Origin: Streptomyces sp. R33
GTDB taxonomy: Bacteria > Actinomycetota > Actinomycetes > Streptomycetales > Streptomycetaceae
Length of the DNA stretch: 64,000 nt
Assembly: GCF_041200175.1 (NCBI RefSeq)
Contig: NZ_CP165727.1
Span: 7,372,001 to 7,436,000, forward strand
Reading direction: 5' to 3'
The notes below the pieces were generated by a model. It saw nothing but the letters and a program-made list of their open reading frames with translations, did not search any database and was not told where the DNA came from. Shown here piece after piece: positions 26,749 to 35,623 of this stretch; within the stretch, counting starts at the first letter, position 1; the number at the start of each line of letters is the position of its first letter. Made by a program: the position numbers and the translations under genes.

Positions 26749-26767
26749 CCGGGCCCGCGAGGGTCAG
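26745..26767. terminator. Bidirectional hairpin across two convergent stops
   Basis: CTGACC at 26745-26750 pairs with GGTCAG at 26762-26767; the stem includes both stop codons of the convergent genes. It is a compact candidate for two-way termination. Confidence 0.45.
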
Positions 26768-27594
26768 CGGGGGGTGAGCCGGGCCTGGTGGCACGTGAGG
26801 GAGTGCCACCGGGCCCGGTCCGGTGTCGCGCCCCGGTCCAGGGTGCGGCGGGCCTCGATCGCGGTGACGTGGCGGTCGGTGGACAGGCACAGGAGGACGA
26901 ACAGGCCGGTGTGCGCGGCCTCGATGGTCTCCTCGTAGTACCACTCGGCCGTGACGGTCCGCCGGTCGGCCAGGAACGGGCGCTGCAGGAAGTCCTGTAC
27001 GTCGAGGGGGAAGTGCCCGAGCACCCCCTGTGCATCCGGCGGGTCCAGGACCAGCCGCTCCACCGGCGCGCCGGGCCGGCCGGGTGCGGCCGCGCCGCCG
27101 CCCGCCTGCGCGGGCCGCCCGTCGAAGGAGCGGGTCAGCAGCGACCCGGGCTCCACCCGGCTCCGCTCGCCCCGGTGCCCCTCCGCGCGGCCGCCCCGGT
27201 ACACCGGCTGGACCCGGCACAGCCCCCGGTCTCCGAACACCACCGCGAACGGGGCGCCGTCGTCGTAGACCCGGGCCCACCACACCAGGGACCGGCCCGC
27301 CTTCTCGAGCGTCTTGGCGCGTACGTCGCCCGGCAGCAGCTCCCAGCACCCCTCGCGGGCGGGGACCCCGGGGTCGACGGGCAGGGCCCCCGGCTCGTGG
27401 ATCTGGGTCACGCCCCCGGAGTGCTCCGGCCGGGTGGCGGGCAGGCGGTCCGCGCGTACGGGGTCGGCGGGCGGTCGGTCGCCGGGCATCCGGTCCCGGT
27501 GCTCCGGCATCCGGTCCCGGTGCTCCGGCATCCGGTCCCGGTGCTCCGGCATCCGGTCCCGGCCGGCGAACTCCTGCTCCCAGGCCCTGTCCAT
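26764..27594 (-). CDS. Hypothetical protein with N-terminal heptad repeats
   Basis: 276 residues, soluble. The N-terminus contains four copies of the heptapeptide RDRMPEH/RDRMPGD (about residues 12-39), encoded by 21-bp DNA repeats. The remainder has Trp-rich and acidic patches (SLVWWARVYDDGAPFAVVFG, AEWYYEETIEAAHTGLFVLL) but no family I recognise. The ATG at 27594 has AGGGGG four bases upstream. Probably a real gene given this start signal and the conserved-looking C-terminal half. Confidence 0.65.
   Translation of the reverse strand: MDRAWEQEFAGRDRMPEHRDRMPEHRDRMPEHRDRMPGDRPPADPVRADRLPATRPEHSGGVTQIHEPGALPVDPGVPAREGCWELLPGDVRAKTLEKAGRSLVWWARVYDDGAPFAVVFGDRGLCRVQPVYRGGRAEGHRGERSRVEPGSLLTRSFDGRPAQAGGGAAAPGRPGAPVERLVLDPPDAQGVLGHFPLDVQDFLQRPFLADRRTVTAEWYYEETIEAAHTGLFVLLCLSTDRHVTAIEARRTLDRGATPDRARWHSLTCHQARLTPR
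27485..27562. repeat. 21-bp tandem repeat within a coding region
   Basis: The unit GGCATCCGGTCCCGGTGCTCC occurs at 27485, 27506, 27527 and (partly) 27548, essentially without mismatches. It keeps the reading frame of the gene, adding seven residues per copy. Perfect copies imply recent expansion. Confidence 0.9.
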
Positions 27595-27706
27595 GCGTCC
27601 CCCTGGTTCCCTGAACTCCCGTACCGCGCAAGCCCATTGTCGGGTACGGCTTCGCGCCCCGTCGGCGGTCCGCGCAATCGGCGGCCCGCGAGTCCTTCCC
27701 CCTTCT

Positions 27707-27720
27707 TGGAACACGTTCTA
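27707..27720. promoter_or_regulatory. KstR-like operator before the acyl-CoA dehydrogenase
   Basis: TGGAACACGTTCTA fits the KstR consensus T-NN-AAC-NN-GTT-NN-A and is nearly palindromic (core GAACACGTTC). It lies 56 bases upstream of the acyl-CoA dehydrogenase start. KstR is the TetR-type repressor of sterol catabolism in actinobacteria; the match is by eye. Confidence 0.5.
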
Positions 27721-27775
27721 CTCTGTGCGCCGCCACCACAGCGACCGGCTGGACCGCGAGACACCCGGAGGGGCC

Positions 27776-28966
27776 GTGCACCTCGAATACACGCCTGAGC
27801 AGCAGCAGTTGCGCACCGAGCTGCGCGCCTACTTCGCCGAGCTGGTGCCGGAGGACGTCTACGCCCGCTACGAGGACCCGGCCGCGCAGAAGCGCTTCTA
27901 CCGGGAGACCATCCGCAAGCTCGGCGCCGACGGCTGGCTCGGGGTCGGCTGGCCCAAGGAGTACGGCGGGCGCGGGATGTCCCCGGTGGACCAGTTCATC
28001 TTCTTCGACGAGGCCGCGCAGGCCGTCGTACCGCTGCCGCTGATGGCGCTCAACACCGTCGGGCCGACCATCATGCAGTTCGGCACCGACGAGCAGAAGG
28101 CGTACTTCCTGCCGAAGATCCTGGCCGGCGAGATCGACTTCGCCATCGGCTACAGCGAACCGGACGCCGGCACCGACCTCGCCGCGCTCAAGTGCAAGGC
28201 CGTCCGCGAGGGCGACGAGGAGACCGGCACGTACGTGGTCAACGGGCAGAAGATCTGGACCACCAACGGCGACACCGCCGACTGGGTCTGGCTCGCCGTC
28301 CGCACGGACCCGGACGCCCCCGCGCACAAGGGCATCACCATGCTCCTGGTGCCGACCTCCGACCCGGGGTACTCGTGCACCCTGATCAACACCCTCGCCT
28401 CGCACGACACCACGGCCAGCTACTACGAGAACATCCGCGTCCCGGCGAGCCGGCGCGTCGGGCAGGAGAACAAGGGCTGGCGCCTGATCACCAACCAGCT
28501 CAACCACGAGCGCGTCACCCTCGCCGCCCACGGCACCATGGCCATCCGCGCCTTGCACGACGTCCAGCGCTGGGCCGCCGGGACCAGGCTCGCCGACGGC
28601 CGCCGCGTCATCGACCTCTCCTGGGTCCGCGGCCGCCTGGCCCGCACCCACGCCCGGCTCGACGCGATGAAGCTGCTCAACTGGCAGATGGTGGGCGCCG
28701 TCCAGGACGGCACCCTGACCCCGCAGGACGCCTCCGCCGTCAAGGTGTACGGCTCCGAGGCCCGCAGGGACGCGTACGCCTGGCTGATGGAGGTGGTCGG
28801 TGCGGCCGGCTCCCTGAAGGACGGCTCCGCGGGCGCGGTCCTCCACGGCGAGCTCGAACGCGGCTACCGCAGCGCGGTGATCTTCACCTTCGGTGGCGGG
28901 AACAACGAGATCCAGCGCGAGATCATCTCGTGGATCGGCCTGGGCATGCCCCGCGTCCGCCGTTGA
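27776..28966 (+). CDS. Acyl-CoA dehydrogenase
   Basis: 396-residue flavoprotein that introduces the alpha-beta double bond into acyl-CoA. Family blocks are LGVGWPKEYGGRGMSPVDQF at the N-terminal helical domain, AIGYSEPDAGTDLAAL and WTTNGDTADWVW in the FAD-binding beta domain, and FTFGGGNNEIQREIISW at the C-terminus. The FadE26/28-like length and the possible KstR site suggest a steroid or branched-chain substrate, but this is inference. The GTG start at 27776 has GGAGGG five bases upstream. It seems monocistronic. Confidence 0.9.
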   Translation: MHLEYTPEQQQLRTELRAYFAELVPEDVYARYEDPAAQKRFYRETIRKLGADGWLGVGWPKEYGGRGMSPVDQFIFFDEAAQAVVPLPLMALNTVGPTIMQFGTDEQKAYFLPKILAGEIDFAIGYSEPDAGTDLAALKCKAVREGDEETGTYVVNGQKIWTTNGDTADWVWLAVRTDPDAPAHKGITMLLVPTSDPGYSCTLINTLASHDTTASYYENIRVPASRRVGQENKGWRLITNQLNHERVTLAAHGTMAIRALHDVQRWAAGTRLADGRRVIDLSWVRGRLARTHARLDAMKLLNWQMVGAVQDGTLTPQDASAVKVYGSEARRDAYAWLMEVVGAAGSLKDGSAGAVLHGELERGYRSAVIFTFGGGNNEIQREIISWIGLGMPRVRR

Positions 28967-29261
28967 GAGCCTGTGACTCACAACGATAGTTGGCACGTAA
29001 CGACCGTTGTTGTCACCGGACGTGCGTGCGAACCCTCCGTTGAGCCGGATATCCCGTTTACCAGGCTGAGCGCGCGATGTTCGGGGGTCCGTGCGTCTGC
29101 GCGCCACGGCGTGCGTACGGTACCGGGCGCGCGTCAGCTGGGACCCCTCCTGGCTGCCTTCTTGGTCTTCGACAAGAAGCATGTCCGCAGCAGTCCGGCT
29201 GCGCACCTCGGTGGTACGGGCTCTGCGCGGCATCGCCCCGGCACGGCCCCGCGGTCGGACT
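28967..29261. other. 295-bp gap with two AACG-NNN-GTT sites
   Basis: No gene seen. Near the left side, AACGATAGTT (28982-28991) and AACGACCGTT (28999-29008) are 17 bp apart. They form two copies of a short palindrome in a locally AT-richer stretch, as expected of a TetR-like operator, yet no gene starts immediately downstream. This gap marks the left border of the stress island. Confidence 0.45.
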
Positions 29262-29915
29262 TCACGCCTCGGCCGGTGCATCCAGTCGGCAGTGGACGCC
29301 GACTATGCCTTCGACGGAGTGGGTGAGGCGTTCGGCAAGGGGGATCAGATCGCCGCCGCGGACCTGACCGGTCAGCGTGGCGATCCCTTGGTCCACGGAG
29401 ACCGTGACCGCATCGTGGGACAGGGGAAAGAGGCGGTCGACGACGGTGTGGCGGATCTCGGTGGCGAGTTCCTCGTCGGTGCGGAGGAAGACCTTGAGCA
29501 GGTCGGCGCGGCTGACGATGCCCTTGAGGGTGCCGTCGGCGTCGACGACCGGAAGGCGCTTGATGTGCCGGTCGGCCATGAGGCGGGCGGCCTGAGGCAG
29601 GGTGGCGTCGGGTCGGATGGTGACGGCCGGGGTGGTCATCATGTTCTCGGCCCGGGTGGAGCCGGCCTTGGCGGTGTCGCCCAGGCGGCGCATCTGCTCG
29701 ATCAAGCCGGGGCGGTGCTCGTGGAACTCCTCCTTGGGGAGGAGGTCGGCCTCGGACACCACACCGACCACGTCGCCCTCGCCCTCGATAACGGGGAGGG
29801 CGGTCACCTTCCACCGCTCCATCGCGGTGGCGATGTCCTTGAAGCCGGTCGAGGGGGTGACGGCGATGACCTTGGTGGTCATGACGTCGGCGACGGTGTA
29901 CGGGGTGGAGGTCAT
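29262..29915 (-). CDS. CBS-domain protein with C-terminal BON domain
   Basis: 217 residues. Two CBS domains (about 8-60 with TVADVMTTKVIAVTP and GVVSEADLLPKEEF, and about 88-145 with NMMTTPAVTIRPDATLPQA and KGIVSRADLLKVFL), followed by a BON domain with VDQGIATLTGQV. CBS pairs usually bind adenine nucleotides and BON domains bind lipid or protein surfaces. The closest known DosR-regulon relative is Rv2626c (Hrp1), which lacks BON. ATG 29915 has GAGGA 8 bases upstream. Its partner cNMP-binding gene directly upstream is broken. Confidence 0.9.
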   Translation of the reverse strand: MTSTPYTVADVMTTKVIAVTPSTGFKDIATAMERWKVTALPVIEGEGDVVGVVSEADLLPKEEFHEHRPGLIEQMRRLGDTAKAGSTRAENMMTTPAVTIRPDATLPQAARLMADRHIKRLPVVDADGTLKGIVSRADLLKVFLRTDEELATEIRHTVVDRLFPLSHDAVTVSVDQGIATLTGQVRGGDLIPLAERLTHSVEGIVGVHCRLDAPAEA

Positions 29916-29925
29916 GGCGGGGTCC

Positions 29926-30100
29926 TCAGCGTGCGTAGGCGAGCGGGGTGCCGCTGCCATGGGGTGCGAACAGGTCGAGGAGCCGGGTGCGGGCTGAGTC
30001 GAGCCGGTCGGCGATGACCGCCGCGACCGCGGTGGAGACGTACCGGCCGACGGCCGAGTCCTCGTTGCACAGCTCCCGTACGTCCACCCTGCTCGGTGGG
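29926..30100 (-). pseudogene. Remnant of a cyclic-nucleotide-binding-type protein (C-terminus)
   Basis: About 55 codons in frame, ending with DLFAPHGSGTPLAYAR and a TGA at 29928. The sequence RLDSARTRLLDLFAPHGSG aligns with RLQAARVRLLDLYAPYGSG at the end of the intact 154-residue protein at 58675-59139. The cNMP-binding barrel is missing. Gene order (remnant, then CBS-BON) repeats that of the intact pair at the other end of the island, which supports the identification. Confidence 0.75.
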
Positions 30101-30155
30101 CCACCGTGTCCGGGAGGGCCGCGCGGTGCACACCGCAGGGACCGTCCGGCCCCGG

Positions 30156-30540
30156 TCAGCGGACCAGGACGGCCTCCCCGGACTTGGGTACGACGACCGT
30201 CCAGCCCAGCTCGTCATCGATCTCGGCGAGACGTGCGGTGGTGGCGCCGGTCAGGATCGGTCCGCGCCAGTCCGTGCCGGACCAGGCGCGCAGGCATCCG
30301 CAATGGTCGAGGTGGGCGTGGGTGACGACGACGGCGTGGATGTCGGAGGCGTCGCAGGGCAGCTTGTCCCAGTTGCGGCGCCATAGGTCCGCGACACCCT
30401 GGAAGAGTCCGCAGTCGACGAGGATCCGGGCGTGGTCGCTCTCGACGAGGAACTTGATGCCTGTGACCGTCCGTACTCCGCCGAGGAACCTCAGCAGGGC
30501 CGGGGCGGGCGGAAGTAGGGGACGAGGCTGACCGGGACAT
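30156..30540 (-). pseudogene. Core-deleted MBL-fold (RNase J/RMMBL-type) hydrolase
   Basis: Only the two ends of a roughly 450-residue metallo-beta-lactamase-fold protein remain. N-terminal part: FLGGVRTVTGIKFLVES, VDCGLFQGVADLWRRNWD and the metal site VVVTHAHLDHCG. After GATTARLAEI it jumps to the normal C-terminal end, ELGWTVVVPKSGEAVLV. About 350 residues are lost without breaking the frame. A second lesion lies at the start: the natural opening (SLVPYFRPPRP) is in another frame from the rest, although ATG 30540 has a good AAGGAGG site. Nonfunctional. Confidence 0.8.
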
Positions 30541-30606
30541 GGCAGCAGCCCTCCTTTGGGACGGATGCCGGTCTCCACCGTCGCACCGGAACGCTGTCTC
30601 CGCCGG

Positions 30607-30641
30607 GTACCGACCGGTCCCGGGTAGGGGCCGACCGGCCC
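30607..30641. promoter_or_regulatory. Paired DosR/OsdR-type boxes upstream of the alcohol dehydrogenase
   Basis: GTACCGACCGGTCC (30607-30620) and GGGCCGACCGGCCC (30628-30641) have the island's shared palindrome and are offset by exactly 21 bp. They end 76 bases before the adh start. Confidence 0.65.
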
Positions 30642-30716
30642 AAGCGGGAGGGAGGGACGCAGGCACAGCCTGACGGTGACCCCCTCCCACACAGCGCACA
30701 GAGAGAAGGCCGCGCC

Positions 30717-31793
30717 ATGAAGGCACTCGTCTTCCACGGGCCCGGACAGACCTCATGGCAGGACGCCCCGGACCCCTCCGTCAAGGACGCCGCCGACGCG
30801 ATCGTCCGGGTCGATGCCGTCACCATCTGCGGCACCGACCTGCACATCATCAAGGGCGACGTCCCCGAAGTCACTCCCGGACGGATCCTGGGCCACGAGG
30901 CCGTCGGGACCGTCGTCGAAACCGGCGGCGACGTCCGCAGCGTCCGCCCCGGCGACCGCGTCCTGATCTCCTGCATCTCCGCCTGCGGCCGCTGCCGCTT
31001 CTGCCGCGAGGGCCACTACGGACAGTGCCGCGGAGGCGGCGGCTGGGTCCTGGGCCACACCATCGACGGCACCCAGGCCGAGTACGTACGCGTCCCCTTC
31101 GCCGACCTCTCCGTCCACCCGCTGCCCAGCGCCCTGGCCGGCCACGACGCCGTACTGCTCGCCGACATCTTCCCGACCTCCTACGAGGTCGGCGTGCTGA
31201 ACGGCAACGTGCGCCCCGGCGACACCGTCGTCGTGGTCGGCGTCGGACCCATCGGCCTGGCCGCCATCGCCACAGCACAGCTCTACAGCCCCGGGCGGAT
31301 CATCGCCGTCGACCTGGCCGCGTCCCGGCTCGCGGCCGCGCGCGAGCTCGGCGCCGATGCCACCGCCAGAGCGGACGAAGAGCCCGAGCGGCTGGTGGAG
31401 GACCTCACCGACGGGCTCGGCGCGGACGCGGTCATCGAGGCCGTCGGCGTGCCCGAGACCTTCGAGATGTGCACCCGCATGGTCCGTCCCGGCGGCCGCG
31501 TCGCCAACATCGGCGTCCACGGAAAGCCCGCCGTCCTCCACCTCGAAGACCTCTGGATCAAGGACGTCACCATCACAACCGGCCTCGTCGACACCCACTC
31601 CACCCCCATGCTGCTGCGCATGATGGCCGCCGGCCGCCTCCCCGGGGCCGAGATGGTCACCCATCGCTTCGAGCTGGACCAGATGGAAGAGGCGTACGAC
31701 GTCTTCTCCCGCGCCGGCGAGACCGGCGCCCTCAAGGTGGTGCTCGGCGGACCGCAGCACGACACCGTCGCCGTACCGCCCGAGGAGCAGTGA
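30717..31793 (+). CDS. Zinc-dependent alcohol dehydrogenase
   Basis: 358-residue medium-chain dehydrogenase. Catalytic zinc: Cys38 in TICGTDLHI and the GHEAVGTVV block. Structural zinc: four cysteines in CGRCRFCREGHYGQC. The NAD site is VVGVGPIGLAAIATAQLY followed by an acidic residue (AVDLAASRL), which favours NAD. Homologues lie in the Streptomyces OsdR island and in the equivalent region of S. coelicolor. Likely role: regenerating NAD in low oxygen by aldehyde reduction (inference). A ribosome binding site GAGAGAAGG precedes the ATG. It leads an operon with the HTH-PNPOx, HAD and GH65 genes. Confidence 0.92.
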   Translation: MKALVFHGPGQTSWQDAPDPSVKDAADAIVRVDAVTICGTDLHIIKGDVPEVTPGRILGHEAVGTVVETGGDVRSVRPGDRVLISCISACGRCRFCREGHYGQCRGGGGWVLGHTIDGTQAEYVRVPFADLSVHPLPSALAGHDAVLLADIFPTSYEVGVLNGNVRPGDTVVVVGVGPIGLAAIATAQLYSPGRIIAVDLAASRLAAARELGADATARADEEPERLVEDLTDGLGADAVIEAVGVPETFEMCTRMVRPGGRVANIGVHGKPAVLHLEDLWIKDVTITTGLVDTHSTPMLLRMMAAGRLPGAEMVTHRFELDQMEEAYDVFSRAGETGALKVVLGGPQHDTVAVPPEEQ

Positions 31794-31798
31794 GCGCC

Positions 31799-32482
31799 GT
31801 GAACACGCCGAGCACCCATTCCCAGCAGCCCGACGCGATGACCGGACGCACCGACCTGGGCCGCCGCCTGGCGGCCCGCCGCGAAGCCCTCGGCCTGAGC
31901 CGCGACGAACTGGGCCGGCGGTGCGGCGCCGACGGAACGTACATCACCTACCTGGAGGAGCACGCCGCCAGTCCTGCCATCGGCACCCTCGTCCGGGTGG
32001 CCGACGCCCTCGGCCTCACCGTCGACGACCTGACCGGCGCCAGCGCCCACCGCGTCGCCGGCCGGTCCACCGCCCGGCGCGACAGTGCGCTCGTACCCCT
32101 GGACGAGACCGAATGCCGGCGGCTGCTGAACACGCACGGCGTGGGCCGCATCGCCATCTTCACGCCCGAAGGCCCGGCCGTCCTCCCCGTCAACTACCTG
32201 GTCGCAGGGCCCGGCATTGCCTTCCGCACCTCCGCGGAAGCCGTCACAGCCAGAGCGGCCGGAACCGAGATCGCCTTCGAGATCGACAACATCGACGACG
32301 TGACCGCCACCGGTTGGAGCGTGCTGGCCGTGGGTGAACTGGCGGCCGTCACAGACCCGGACGAGACCCACCACCTCAACACCACAGCCCGCTCCCAGCC
32401 CTGGGCCGGCGGCCCGCGCAGCCACTGGATGAAGCTCACCCCGACTCGCATCACCGGCCGTCGCGTGGTGCACGACTCATGA
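31799..32482 (+). CDS. XRE HTH plus pyridoxamine-phosphate-oxidase-fold protein
   Basis: 227 residues. An XRE-type HTH lies at about 22-80 (GRRLAARREALGLSRDELGR, GTYITYLEEHAASPAIGTL), fused to a flavin-binding split-barrel (PNPOx-like) from about 95 (DETECRRLLNTHGVGRIAIF, PAVLPVNYLVAG, EIAFEIDNIDD). Two related barrels without HTH lie at 45374 and 59419. The fusion suggests a flavin- or F420-sensing regulator, but its targets are unknown. The start GTG 31799 follows the adh stop by 5 bases; the HAD gene overlaps its end (ATGA). Confidence 0.85.
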   Translation: MNTPSTHSQQPDAMTGRTDLGRRLAARREALGLSRDELGRRCGADGTYITYLEEHAASPAIGTLVRVADALGLTVDDLTGASAHRVAGRSTARRDSALVPLDETECRRLLNTHGVGRIAIFTPEGPAVLPVNYLVAGPGIAFRTSAEAVTARAAGTEIAFEIDNIDDVTATGWSVLAVGELAAVTDPDETHHLNTTARSQPWAGGPRSHWMKLTPTRITGRRVVHDS

Positions 32483-32952
32483 ACGACCTACGCGCGGTCG
32501 TCTTCGACACCGACGGAGTGCTCCTTGCCACGGCGGACCGCGACGCGGCCGCCTGGAAGGAGACCTCCGACTGCTGCCTTCCCGAGTGGCAGCCGTCGTA
32601 CGCCGGTGCGCGACCGCGCCCGTTCGACGCCGTCCGCGAGTACCGGGACCTGGTCGACGGCCGCGCCCGGCTCGGCGGCGTACGCGCCTTCCTCGCCGCC
32701 CGACACAGCGACCTCCCGCCCGGGACGCCCGAGGATCTGCCCGGGTGCGCAACCGTCCACGCGGTCGCCGCCCGCAAGGAGGAGGCCTTCTCCGTGATGC
32801 TGCGGACCGACGGAGTCCGTACTTTCGACGATGTGCGGCCCGCGCTTCAGGAACGGCGGGAGAAGGCGGTCCGGTGCGCAGCCGTATCCGCCCTCTTTCT
32901 CGAAGCCCTTGGCGGGCTACTTGCCGCACTCGAGGACGGCTGCCGCCCGTGA
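32479..32952 (+). pseudogene. Truncated HAD-family phosphatase
   Basis: 157 codons. The start is a normal beta-phosphoglucomutase/trehalose-phosphatase-like HAD (AVVFDTDGVLLATADRD with the DxD nucleophile) and the cap begins well (GVRAFLAARHSDLPPGTPED). After GVRTFDDVRPALQERREKA and VRCAAVSA the protein ends at FLEALGGLLAALEDG, lacking the motif III/IV Asp cluster that full-length members of about 240 residues carry. It overlaps its neighbours at both ends (ATGA, GTGA). With the following GH65 gene it corresponds to the two halves of the mycobacterial DosR-regulon protein Rv2006. Confidence 0.7.
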
Positions 32953-34217
32953 CCACCGCCTGGTGCTGGGAGTACCACCGCTACGGCCCCAAGACCGAGC
33001 GGCTGGTCGAAGCCCTGTGCACCTTGGGTAACGGCCGCTTCGCCACGCGTGGTTCAGCCCCCGAAAGCGTCGCCGACGACATCCACTACCCGGGCACCTA
33101 CCTCGCCGGCTGCTACAACCGGCTCGCCTCCACCATCGGCGGACGAACGGTCTCCAACGAGGACATGGTCCGGCTGCCGGACTGGACCGCCCTGCGGTAC
33201 CGCTGCCTGCCCGAGGGCGCACCGCCCGGCGACTGGCTCACACCCGACCACCCCGCTCTGCGCCACAGCCACGTGTCGCTGGACCTGCGCGCCGGAACGC
33301 TCACCCGCCGCATGCTCTTCCACGACGCGGAAGGCCGCCGCCTGGGCGTCACCCACACCCGCCTCGTCCACATGGGCGACCCGAACCTGGCTGCGCAGAA
33401 CATGGTGTTCAGAGCATACGGCTGGAGAGGCCGGATCGAGATCGAGTCCGTGCTAGAGGGCGAGGTGACGAACGCGGGAGTCGACCGCTACCGCGCCCTG
33501 GCCGGGCGGCACCTAGTCGAGCACCGGGCCGGAGTGGAGGCGGAGGGCACTGCCTGGATCTCCCAGCCGCCCTGTGCACCTCGCTCGACCGTCCCCCGGC
33601 GGATCCGCTGCGGCGGAGCATCGACCGTGCCACGCACGCCCCGGACTTCCCCTCGCTGCTGGCCTCCCACCAGGTGTCCTGGCAACGCCTGTGGAGTGCT
33701 CGAACGGTTGTTCCTTCGGCTTGGGTGCCGTCTCGACGACGACCTCTGGCGCAGGACGGTGGACTACTACGTCCGGCGCACCTGCCACGGCTCCACGCTC
33801 AGCAGCCTCGTCCACGGCTGGGTCCTCGCCCGGGAACAGGGCCCGAACGCCTGGCGCTACTGCCAGGAAGCCCTGCTCAGTGACATCACGGACATCCAGG
33901 GCGGCACCACCGGTGAAGGGATCCACCTCGGTGCCATGGGCGGCACCCTCGACCTCGTCGAGCGCGGCATCGTCGGACTTGAGCCCCACGGCGACGGCCT
34001 GCACATCGACCCGGTGCCCCTCTCCGAAGTGCCCCGTTCCTCATTCTCGATCTCCTACCTGGGGCACCGGGACATCCGTATCCGGTTCCGGCCCGGACGG
34101 CTCGGCATCAGCGTCCCCTCGTCCACCCTGGGGCCGGTGCCCCTGGTCCTGCCCGGAGACCGGCGCGAACGCATTGCCGCAAGCCAGGAACGGTGGTTCC
34201 GCCTCCCCAAGGGCTGA
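32949..34217 (+). pseudogene. Broken glycoside hydrolase family 65 gene
   Basis: GH65 proteins (maltose/kojibiose/trehalose phosphorylases) are about 750-800 residues; here 422 codons remain. The N-terminal domain is intact (TAWCWEYHRYGPKTERLVEA, ALCTLGNGRFATRG). Near 33585 the frame slips: the native sequence (DFPSLLASHQVSWQRLW) continues in another frame. The catalytic core with its essential Glu is deleted and the gene resumes in the C-terminal part (YYVRRTCHGSTLSSLVHGWV, LGAMGGTLDLVERGIVG). Nonfunctional. The stop codon overlaps the target duplication of the downstream IS. Confidence 0.85.
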
Positions 34218-34224
34218 CACGGCA
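34217..34224. repeat. Left target-site duplication of the IS256 element
   Basis: ACACGGCA immediately before the element; the identical octamer follows it at 35624-35631. Confidence 0.85.
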
Positions 34225-35623
34225 GGGCGTGTCAGCGATCTTGTGTAAGTCGGTTGGTGTCATTGGATGCTGAGCCGGTCCTCGAAGAAGAGTGAGAACT
34301 GGTTCAGCGCTTCCTTCCAGTGTGGGGCGACGTGGTTGGCATCGCGCGCTTTGGGGTTGATCTGCTCGCGGACTGCGAGGTAGAGGACCTTCAACGCTGC
34401 CTGTTCCGAGGGGAAATGGCCGCGGTTGCGGGTGGCTTTGCGGAGCCGCGAGTTGATCGATTCGACCATGTTCGTGGAGTAGACCACCGTCCTTATGGCC
34501 GGTGGGAACGCCAGGTAGGGAGTGAACTCCGGCCAGGCCGACCGCCAGGTCCGCACGATCGCCGGGTAGCGTTCGCCCAGGTCAGAGGCCTCGAACGCGT
34601 CAAGGGCCTGTTCGGCGGCCGTCTCGGTCGGCGCTGTGTAGATCGCTCTCAGAGCCGGCACCAGCTTCGGGTGGTCCCGCACGGACGACAGTCTGAGCGA
34701 GGCCCTGGTCAGGTGAATCACGCACGTCTGGACCGTGGCCTTGGGCCAGGTCGCGGTGACGGCGTCGGGCAGGCCCTTCAGACCATCGCAGACGACGATG
34801 CACACGTCCTCGATACCCCGGTTCCGCAGTTCCGACAGCACCGCCATCCACGTGGTCGCGCCTTCACCCTCGGCTCCAACCCACAAGCCGAGGACGTCTT
34901 TGCGGCCGTCCATGTCGACGCCGACGGCCAGGTAGACCGGCTTCGATGTCACCGAGCCAGAACGGATCTTCACCCACAATGCGTCGATGTAGATGATCGG
35001 CCAGACCGCGTCGAGGGGCCGGTTCTGCCAGGTCACGAGCTCGTCGATCACGGCGTCGGTGACCTTGCTGATCAGGTCTGGGCTGACCTCGACTCCGTAG
35101 ATCTGGGCGAGGTGGGAGCGGATGTCGCGCACGCTCATCCCGCGCGCGTAGAGCGAGAGGATCCGGTCGTTGAATCCCGCCAGCCGGCGGGCGTTCTTCG
35201 GGACCAGACGCGGCTCGAACTCACCGTTGCGGTCTCTGGGCACCGCCAAAGTGACGGCGCCGGCATCGGTCAGGACCGTCTTGGGCGACGTCCCGTTCCG
35301 GGAGTTTCCAGAGCCGTGACCTGCGGAATCTCCGCGTTCGTAGCCGAGGTGTTCACTCATCTCGGCTTCCAGAGCCCGCTCCAGAACAGCCTTGGTGATC
35401 TCCGTCAGGAGCCCGCCCTCGCCGAGCAGGGCCGCTCCCGAGGAGTCAGCTTTGTCGAGCAGCCGCTCGACCACCTCGTCGACCGTCTTGTCGCCGGCCA
35501 CGGACGCGGCCGCTTCGTCTTTGTCTGCCATGACTCGTCCGATCCGCCTGGCCCACAGGCCCGAGGCCGAGCCCCGGGCCAGGCTGTCACATCACGGACT
35601 TACACGATCTTTCAGACACGCTC
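34225..35623 (-). mobile_element. IS256-family insertion sequence, 1399 bp, ends intact
   Basis: Terminal inverted repeats of about 28 bp: GGGCGTGTCAG at 34225 and, on the other strand, GAGCGTGTCTG at 35623, both continuing into a shared TGTGTAAGTC/CGTGTAAGTC segment. A perfect 8-bp target duplication (ACACGGCA) flanks it, as is typical for IS256. One full-length transposase is carried. It sits directly after the broken GH65 gene and before a universal stress gene. Clean ends and exact duplication suggest a fairly recent insertion. Confidence 0.92.
34260..35531 (-). CDS. IS256-family transposase
   Basis: 423 residues, normal length for a Transposase_mut/IS256 DDE enzyme. Asp in IIYIDALWVKIR and in VVCDGLKGLPDAV and Glu in STNMVESINSRLRK are the likely catalytic triad, and the zinc-binding C/H motif is CVIHLTRASLR. 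LGYERGDSAGHGSGNSRNGT near residue 63 is the family's N-terminal block. The frame is intact, so the element may still be mobile. Confidence 0.95.
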   Translation of the reverse strand: MADKDEAAASVAGDKTVDEVVERLLDKADSSGAALLGEGGLLTEITKAVLERALEAEMSEHLGYERGDSAGHGSGNSRNGTSPKTVLTDAGAVTLAVPRDRNGEFEPRLVPKNARRLAGFNDRILSLYARGMSVRDIRSHLAQIYGVEVSPDLISKVTDAVIDELVTWQNRPLDAVWPIIYIDALWVKIRSGSVTSKPVYLAVGVDMDGRKDVLGLWVGAEGEGATTWMAVLSELRNRGIEDVCIVVCDGLKGLPDAVTATWPKATVQTCVIHLTRASLRLSSVRDHPKLVPALRAIYTAPTETAAEQALDAFEASDLGERYPAIVRTWRSAWPEFTPYLAFPPAIRTVVYSTNMVESINSRLRKATRNRGHFPSEQAALKVLYLAVREQINPKARDANHVAPHWKEALNQFSLFFEDRLSIQ

